From Kryptolebias marmoratus (lineage: Eukaryota > Chordata > Actinopteri > Cyprinodontiformes > Rivulidae), in NCBI RefSeq assembly GCF_001649575.2, contig NC_051450.1, positions 3,161,130 through 3,225,129 of the forward strand: 64,000 nucleotides of DNA, written 5' to 3'. This document shows, in pieces, positions 57,795 through 64,000 of the stretch. A model generated the notes under the pieces. The model was not told where the DNA came from. It searched no databases and was given only the letters and a program-made list of their open reading frames with translations. Positions within the stretch are counted from its first letter, which is position 1; each line of letters starts with the position of its first letter. The position numbers and the translations under genes were made by a program.

Positions 57795-58010
57795 TCCAGG
57801 CTATACACATAATTTGTTGCCTACATCTGCCACCAGCATACCAGCCACCCCCATGTTTATGATTTAATCTAATGGAGTACACTTGCAATTAGGCAGATTT
57901 GGACCATTGTTAATAAATAATTATGATTTATCACTGACGTAGTTTTTAGACCTGGACATTTTGGGATGTAGCTTATCAGAGTCAAAATACAGTTCTAGCT
58001 CTCCAGAATG
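57795..58010 (-). repeat. dispersed repeat family A fragment
   Basis: ATAATTTGTTGCCTACATCT, CCACCCCCATGTTTATGATT, AATCTAATGGAGTACACTTG and TTTTAGACCTGGAC match 27840-27990 in order. Confidence 0.45.
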
Positions 58011-58019
58011 AGAAGTGTT

Positions 58020-60320
58020 TAAGATACCTGCAATAACTTAGTGACTAATTTGTTGCACAAGAGAAAGAGGGTGCACTTCTTCCTCTTTTGTATGTCAAAT
58101 ATGATCTTTTCCAAAGTCTGTCATTTCTGGTGTGCAAAACATGAACACCATTTTTTGAATAAAAAATGTTTTTTATTGAGGAAAAAAAAAAGCCTCATTT
58201 AGATGATTACCAAACACACTCCAGCACTCTACTGTATGTCTGTTATTTATGGATTGATCTAATCACCGGTATTTGTAAGTGTCAAAGACTAATGATTTAC
58301 TTGTTTTTGAAAAAAAAAACAAACAGAGTTGGACAGTTTTGTGAAATGTATCAGAGAGTTGTACTTCTCAAACATTGCTGTGATCATGGTTTCTAAACAC
58401 ACAATCATAAAAGTATGAATTATCAACTTTGTGAACACTGTTTGCTTTCTTTTTGTAACCATGTTTCACTAAGGACACATGCAGGATAAGGCTTTACAGC
58501 TTCACGTGAGCAGTGATTCAAAAAGCTGAGTCCAGGCTTCCCCAGTAACATCAGTTACTACATACAGTATAATAAAAAAACATGCAAATTTTGTTTTTAC
58601 TGATCACACTTGAAGTTATCTACAACCTGAAACAAATAAATTCAGTTAGTCTTGTACAGAAAGAGCTCCCTCTGCTGAGCTCAGTGTCTACAGCTCTCCC
58701 TCATAAACACTGGACTGAAGTTCCTTTTCCTCCCACGCTGCTTGTTCCATCCATCATCAGAACCAACATTTGAAATGTTATTTGTATTCTGTACTTACAG
58801 CATTCACAAGTAGAGAAATAAAACAAGGTGTGCTATTTTAATAACAGAAAGATGCCCCGTGGCATCATTAAGATTGAAGATCTTACTGTAATCTGCTGAC
58901 ATGCAGACAAATAGTTCAAGAACAAGTAAATGTTGCTACGCATCTCTAGTCAGAGTTTAAGGTATTTCTATCTAAAATATATAGCTTTACTTCTTTATAT
59001 TTTTAGAAATGTTTTGTTAAATAATATTTAATTTATGTCTTGTTTTTTTCCTAATTGCTAAATAATCTTTTGTTTATTTGAGAAGCGAGGTTATCACAAA
59101 GTTGGTAGTAGAGTGAACCTCAAATGTATCTCAGTGGTCCTTAAAATGTAAAACTTTAAATATTATTATATTTGAATTATTACATCAATACTCAACATGT
59201 TTGTATTTTTATCTTTATAGACCCCCACCCCCTCCAAAATATAAACAACCCTAAAATAATGTAGCCCTTAATGTGCTCAATTGTGTCTATGACTCTGAAA
59301 GCACACGTCAGACACAGTGTTGTAAAGAAGCCACAAACTGTGCACAGGGGTACGATATATGTAAGGTAGTTAAAAGGAAGACAAAATTAAAATGCTTGGA
59401 ACTTTCAGTTTTTGCACATTTGTTCTTTAAAAAGGCTGAATCACCAGCACTGTGTGAATCAGGGACATAAAATAGTAATTGAAATGCATTTTAACCTGGG
59501 AGATAACCCTGAGTAAGGCTTACCTGGAGTTCAGGGGATGAAGGTAAGATTAGGTTGGAGCTCAGGGTGTTTTGGAGGAATGCTGTGCAGTCATCCTTGT
59601 CTTTCATTAATTGAAAAACAGCTGTTTTTAAATCTGTTACAGTATTTGCTTAAATGGTATTTAGTTTTAAAGTCTTTCATTCTTTTTGAATATTTGAGGG
59701 GGAATTTAAGTGAAGAGTAAAACAATACATTAGTTACTAATTCAAGAATAGGAATGAACTCCATTAAAAGTAAAAGTGAAAGCTAAATAAAGCCACATAA
59801 CAAACAGTTCTCTTTTGGGGAATCTTATAGTGCTGTCTGTTTGTTGCCAAAATCAAAAATAAAAAAATATATAAAATAAAATCAAACAGATCAACCCCAT
59901 CGACCCAGTCAGAATTTTAACTCAAAAAATCAGAAATCCTTGACAAACCTTGACTTAAAAATCAAATATGGCCATAAAAAGTGGATAGCGGCACGAATAA
60001 ACTTTTTATCTTTACTTTGTATCTTATTAAATACTGTAAATAGTACAGTCCAATATATTTTAGGAAACGTAATGCTACAGTGTTTGAATACATAGAATGC
60101 AGAAAAACATTTTGTTATCAGTGTGATGCTGCTGATAATAGGTCACCTTGTCACTGAGCACATGAGCAAAATCTATTAGTTTTCAGTTACAATTGAAAGA
60201 GTGTTAATTTTAGAGTGATGCCATGAAGTTTTGACGTCTGAGGTAAATCGAATGCAGTATTTCTGTATAAAACTAACTTTGTCAAGGTAGCATCAGAAAA
60301 GTGTGCATTTCTGTTTCTGT
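58020..60320. other. no recognisable feature
   Basis: AT-rich; no gene or named repeat. Confidence 0.35.
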
Positions 60321-60321
60321 T

Positions 60322-61473
60322 TACACTGCCTGAACAAAAAAAAAAGTTGCCACCTGGATTTAACTAAGCAAATAGATATGAACATCCTACTGGATATTTA
60401 CTGTATGGACAATTATGTTTCAGCTGGCAACAAGTTATTTAACCCCAACTGGTGCAATCATTGGCATGCATCAAACAGAGAAAACATCTGAGGAGATTAC
60501 AGAAACTACTAAAACTGGGTTAAGAACTGTCCAACACGTTATTAAAAACTGGAAGGATAGTGGGGACCCATCGTCTTCAAGAAATGTGGCTGGAAAAACA
60601 TCCTGAATGATCGTGATCAGGGATCACTTAAACATTTGGTGAAATCAAATCAAAGAAAAACAACAATAGAACTCGGGGTTATGTTTAATAGTGAAAGTAA
60701 GAGCATTTCCACACACAATGTGAAGGAACTCAAGGGACTGAGACTGAACAGCTGTGTAGCCTTAAGAAAACCACTAATCAGTGAGGCAAACTGAAAAAAA
60801 AGGCTTCAGTTTGGTAAGGAGCATAAAGATTGGACTCTGGAGCAATGGAAGAAGGTCATGTGGTCTGATGAGTCCAGATTGACCCTGTTCCAGAGTGATG
60901 GGAGCATCAGGGTAAGAAGAGAGGCAGGTGAAGTGTTGCCTACNNNNNNNNNNNNNNNNNNNNNNNNNNNNNNNNNNNNNNNNNNNNNNNNNNNNNNNNN
61001 NNNNNNNNNNNNNNNNNNNNNNNNNNNNNNNNNNNNNNNNNNNNNNNNNNNNNNNNNNNNNNNNNNNNNNNNNNNNNNNNNNNNNNNNNNNNNNNNNNNN
61101 NNNNNNNNNNNNNNNNNNNNNNNNNNNNNNNNNNNNNNNNNNNNNNNNNNNNNNNNNNNGTGAAAGAGTGGTTCAGGGAGTGAGAGACATCATTTTCACA
61201 CATGGATTGGCCACCACAGAGTCCAGACCTTAACCCCATTGAGAATCTTTGGGATGTGCTGGAGAAGGTCAGACTCTACCATCATCATTGAAAGATTTTG
61301 GTGAAAAATGAATGCAACACTGGATGGAAATAAATCTTGTGACGTTGCAGAAGCTTATCGAAACAATGCCAGAGCGAATGTGTGCCGTAATCAAAGCTAA
61401 AGATGATCCAACAAAATATTAGAATGTGTAACCTTTTTTTTTTTGATGGTGACTTTTTGGGCCAGGCAGTGTA
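60322..61473 (+). mobile_element. Tc1-like transposon, degenerate, both ends present
   Basis: Ends are TACACTGCCTGAACAAAAAA and the inverse of TACACTGCCTGGCCCAAAAA. Between them is a broken transposase. An N-terminal helix-turn-helix part (about 60420-60610; EKTSEEITETTKTGLRTVQH) ends in a stop. The catalytic part has MWSDESRLTLFQSDG (about 60858-60902), with the first Asp, and then a gap. After the gap, CCACCACAGAGTCCAGACCT encodes the usual [15 protein letters not shown] block (about 61208-61255). Transposase would cut and paste the element at TA. This copy is dead: it has stops, frameshifts and a gap (60944-61159). Confidence 0.85.
60944..61159. other. assembly gap (216 N)
   Basis: Run of N inside the Tc1-like element; hides part of its catalytic domain. 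Confidence 0.99.
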
Positions 61474-61479
61474 TTATTT

Positions 61480-62055
61480 CTTTGCAAATCTAACAAATGG
61501 GTTGATTCTTTTGTTCCTATAGGATTTGTCTCTTTGAAATGATTACCCGTGTGACAGCAGAATAAGTAATGCAGACAGAGCAGTAAATTGCGTGCTGAGA
61601 GAAGGTAGGATATGCAGCCTGGTATCAGCACATCACGCTGAGGTTGGTCTGCCTGCTGAGATACTGGTTACCTGTATGGACTTGTCCCACAGCCAACAGG
61701 TGAGCTGATGGCCTTCAGCTATAATCTGCCAGAGGAATGCTACTCAAATCAGATGAAGAACCAGCAATCAAAACAAAACAAAGAAGAAGAAAGAAAAGCA
61801 AACATCCGGGAAATTGTTCTGAAAATAATAAGCAGATGTGACGCACAGTTTCAAACATAAGTGAAACCTACTGACTAACTGCTGGCTGGATGTCACTTTG
61901 AAGTCTAATTTAGGAGTAATATACATATCAGTACCTCACTGAAATCATGTAAAAATGTCAAAATATGTTTATACTGTTAGAATTAAACAATAAATGACAA
62001 AGATTCTGCATAGCTGGAAAGACAGAAATGGTTATTAAACAAACAGAAAAAACAA
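61480..62055. other. no recognisable feature
   Basis: No gene or named repeat. Confidence 0.35.
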
Positions 62056-62059
62056 AACC

Positions 62060-62200
62060 AATCTGAATAGTCATTAGAGCAAGCAGGATTCATGCACTGA
62101 CAGCTAGTCTGAATGAGGCCAGGACCAAAGTGGATTTCTTCCTTTTTAAAACAGCTCGTGGAATTTGCATTGAATTATAAAAATAGATTTACATTTTCAT
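62060..62200 (+). repeat. dispersed repeat family B fragment
   Basis: CACTGACAGCTAGTCTGAAT followed by GAGGCCAGGACCAAAGTGGA, then CCTTTTTAAAACAGCTCGTG, matches the family B core. Confidence 0.45.
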
Positions 62201-62204
62201 TGTT

Positions 62205-62590
62205 ATGCTGATCATACTCAGTTATATTTACCATAAAAGCTCCAGTTAAACATAAATAAAACCTAAATGACTTCTTTCTGCTTTTAAACAGACATGACAG
62301 AGGTAGTGGTTTTTGGACCTGAGCATCTTAGGAACAAACTTTGGAGCCTTTCACTTCCTCTGAATGGCATTAATTTGGCCTCCAGTTCTAATGTAAAGAA
62401 CCTTGATGGTATTTTTGATCAGGATGTCTTTTAACCCTTCAATTAAAAATGTTATCAGGAGTGCTTTCCTCCACCTACATAGTATCACTAAAATTAGAAA
62501 CATCTGGTCTCAAAATGATGCAGAAAAACTGGTCTGTGCATTTATCACATCTAGGCTGGATTATTGTAATTATTTATGATCTTAGTGTGA
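62205..62590 (+). pseudogene. L2-like LINE reverse transcriptase fragment
   Basis: Broken frames keep the order of an L2-type polymerase: ADHTQLYL (about 62211-62234, His in place of an expected catalytic Asp), KTEVVVFGP-like (DMTEVVVFGPEHLRN, about 62292-62336), SSSNVKNLDGIFDQDVF (about 62382-62430) and a segment with SRLDYC-like TCTAGGCTGGATTATTGTAA (62549-62568). Stops and one or more shifts make it inactive. The family call rests on motif order. Confidence 0.7.
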
Positions 62591-62599
62591 ATGCTAATG

Positions 62600-64000
62600 C
62601 CATTTCATTAATTTTTACACTTCTTATTTATTTATTTCATTTGATCAAAGTTACATTATAAATTTAGAGTACCATAGAAAACAAAAACCAAAAGAGAAAT
62701 GAGTTATTGTCAGTACAATCTAGATCTTTTCTCCCATTCCTCCTCATGACATAGCTGAATAGGAGAACAAAGGTATGTGGGGGAGGAGATTCAGAAAATG
62801 AAAAGAGTAACAGAGATCAATGTGATCTGGATGAGATGTATTTTTAATGGGGCTACAGTCAGGGAGGGGTTAGAGAGCAGGATGATGTTAGGACCAGCGA
62901 ATCATGGAAGCAGAGACAAAGCAGTCAGGCCGCTATTGATCAAAGAGCTGGTGGAGGTAGACTGGCACCATGACTGGGCTAGAGGGACCTGCACTGCTGT
63001 ACACTACAGAGACTAAAGAGGAGCAACAAGATGTGGCCGAGGCCTCAGTGGAGGGTCTGGTATTACAGTATGATCCGGAAATCAAGTCAAATCTGACTTA
63101 AACATTTTCCAATTGCAAGTCAAAACAAGAGAAGGTTCTGCTAACTGAGCTCAGTGACCAGGCTAACTAATAACAATAAGAATAGAAAACAAAGCGTTTG
63201 TCTGTAATAAACACTGTATCAGCTGTATGAGTGTGATAATTTACTGAGAAACACACTGACAACAGGGAAAAGTTGTTTTTTATTATTTATTTTTATTACT
63301 GGAGCTATGACAATATTTGTGTGCAGGACAGCTGTATAGTGTATTAAAGTCAGCGATAGACAGGAATTCACGACTTTCTAAGTTGGAAGTCTGACTATTT
63401 TTGGGGATGGGGTCTTTTTGGAACTCAGTTCTGACTTCTAAGAACCTACTGAAAACACCAAATATGCCTTTTTCATAGTTTGTTGGCATTGGCTTGTCAC
63501 CATCAACTGGATGTCTGTAATTAAATATTTTCTTTTGTAATAAAAAATAATATTTTTTAAAATTAAATACAGTATTTTAAATACAGCAGTTTTTAATTTC
63601 CATGCAGTACCTGGTCTACTTTGTCTTGCAGTATGAATATTCAAAGTGTCTAAAGTATCCTTCACAAAAAAAATGGTTAAAACCCATCTACAGGCCTTAT
63701 CTTCCAGGTTTTGCATAACATAGTTCTCAGCATTTGAAGATATTTTAGGAAATAGTTATCCAGACTTGATGTCTGGAAAACTAATAAAGGTCTTTTTGAG
63801 GTGTTCTTGTAATTTAGATAGTTTTATTTACTCATTTGTTTCTTGTACCTAATTTATTGTGTGAATGCTTTTAAGCATTCACACCATTGTTTTCCTGTTT
63901 CTCTTTATTATCTATTATTATCTATTCTTTAACTATTCCGTACGTTTTTTGGCACCTATCTCCTTCCACAATTTTTCAGCTATTTCAACCGTTCATATAT
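62600..64000. other. no recognisable feature
   Basis: The 79-residue frame at 62777-63016 is unbroken but has no family motif that I recognise. Nothing else is supported. Confidence 0.35.

Noticed and set aside
60858..61239. Frames of about 100 residues through 60944-61159
   Set aside because: Mostly N. The real content is a degenerate Tc1-like transposase.
62777..63016. Possible small gene of 79 codons
   Set aside because: Protein-like in places but with no family signature. It lies just after an L2 fragment and could be part of an unknown repeat.
1..64000. CRISPR arrays, bacterial operons, tRNA or rRNA genes
   Set aside because: No regularly spaced direct repeats, no cloverleaf-like segments and no rRNA motifs were seen. 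The composition and elements are vertebrate.

Overview
The window is vertebrate, almost certainly teleost fish, non-coding DNA that is dense in transposable elements. The case for a teleost rests on a Rex3/RTE-like LINE tail, several Tc1/mariner and hAT-type elements, L2-like LINE pieces, a fish-type Ty3/gypsy element, CA microsatellites and an AT-rich intergenic background. I found no host protein-coding gene, tRNA or rRNA that I could defend. Most short open frames are chance frames, frames through N runs, or frames inside repeats. Four assembly gaps lie at 3673-4369, 35496-35542, 44080-44284 and 60944-61159.

Layout. 1-8800: old dispersed repeats (families A, B and C defined here) and a 5'-truncated Rex3-like LINE. 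8804-16500: a solo LTR, a complete hAT-type MITE, L2-like and SINE-like pieces and a CA repeat. 16500-29000: mostly unannotatable DNA with scattered old repeats, a CpG-rich patch (21.8-22.1 kb) and a decayed LINE reverse transcriptase on the minus strand (24.1-24.8 kb). 29249-30876: two solo LTRs, each with TG...CA ends and a perfect 5-bp target duplication. 34559-44514: the main structure, a probable DNA transposon carrying a hAT-like transposase gene on the minus strand, split by an 8-kb Ty3/gypsy retrotransposon, also on the minus strand. 45-64 kb: MITEs, Tc1-like remnants, two more LINE fragments and a second CA repeat.

The gypsy element (34599-42637) has gag, then pol with protease, reverse transcriptase, RNase H and integrase. 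Pol lies in the -1 frame relative to gag. The two LTRs differ by one base indel in about 897 positions, yet the coding region has two in-frame stops in pol and a third in an open frame just upstream of gag. The primer-binding site matches the 3' end of tRNA-His.

The most interesting observation is inside its LTR. Read in element sense, each LTR holds exon1, a 213-bp GT-AG intron, exon2, then a GTATGT donor and 301 bp of a second intron. These are followed by an exact exon1-exon2 fusion (41+57 nt) that continues into an exon 3. Exon1 begins 30 nt downstream of a TATA-like box. The LTR therefore seems to carry both its unspliced leader and a reverse-transcribed copy of its own spliced leader. 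This points to genomic RNA spliced within the R/U5 leader and to an aberrant strand transfer during reverse transcription.
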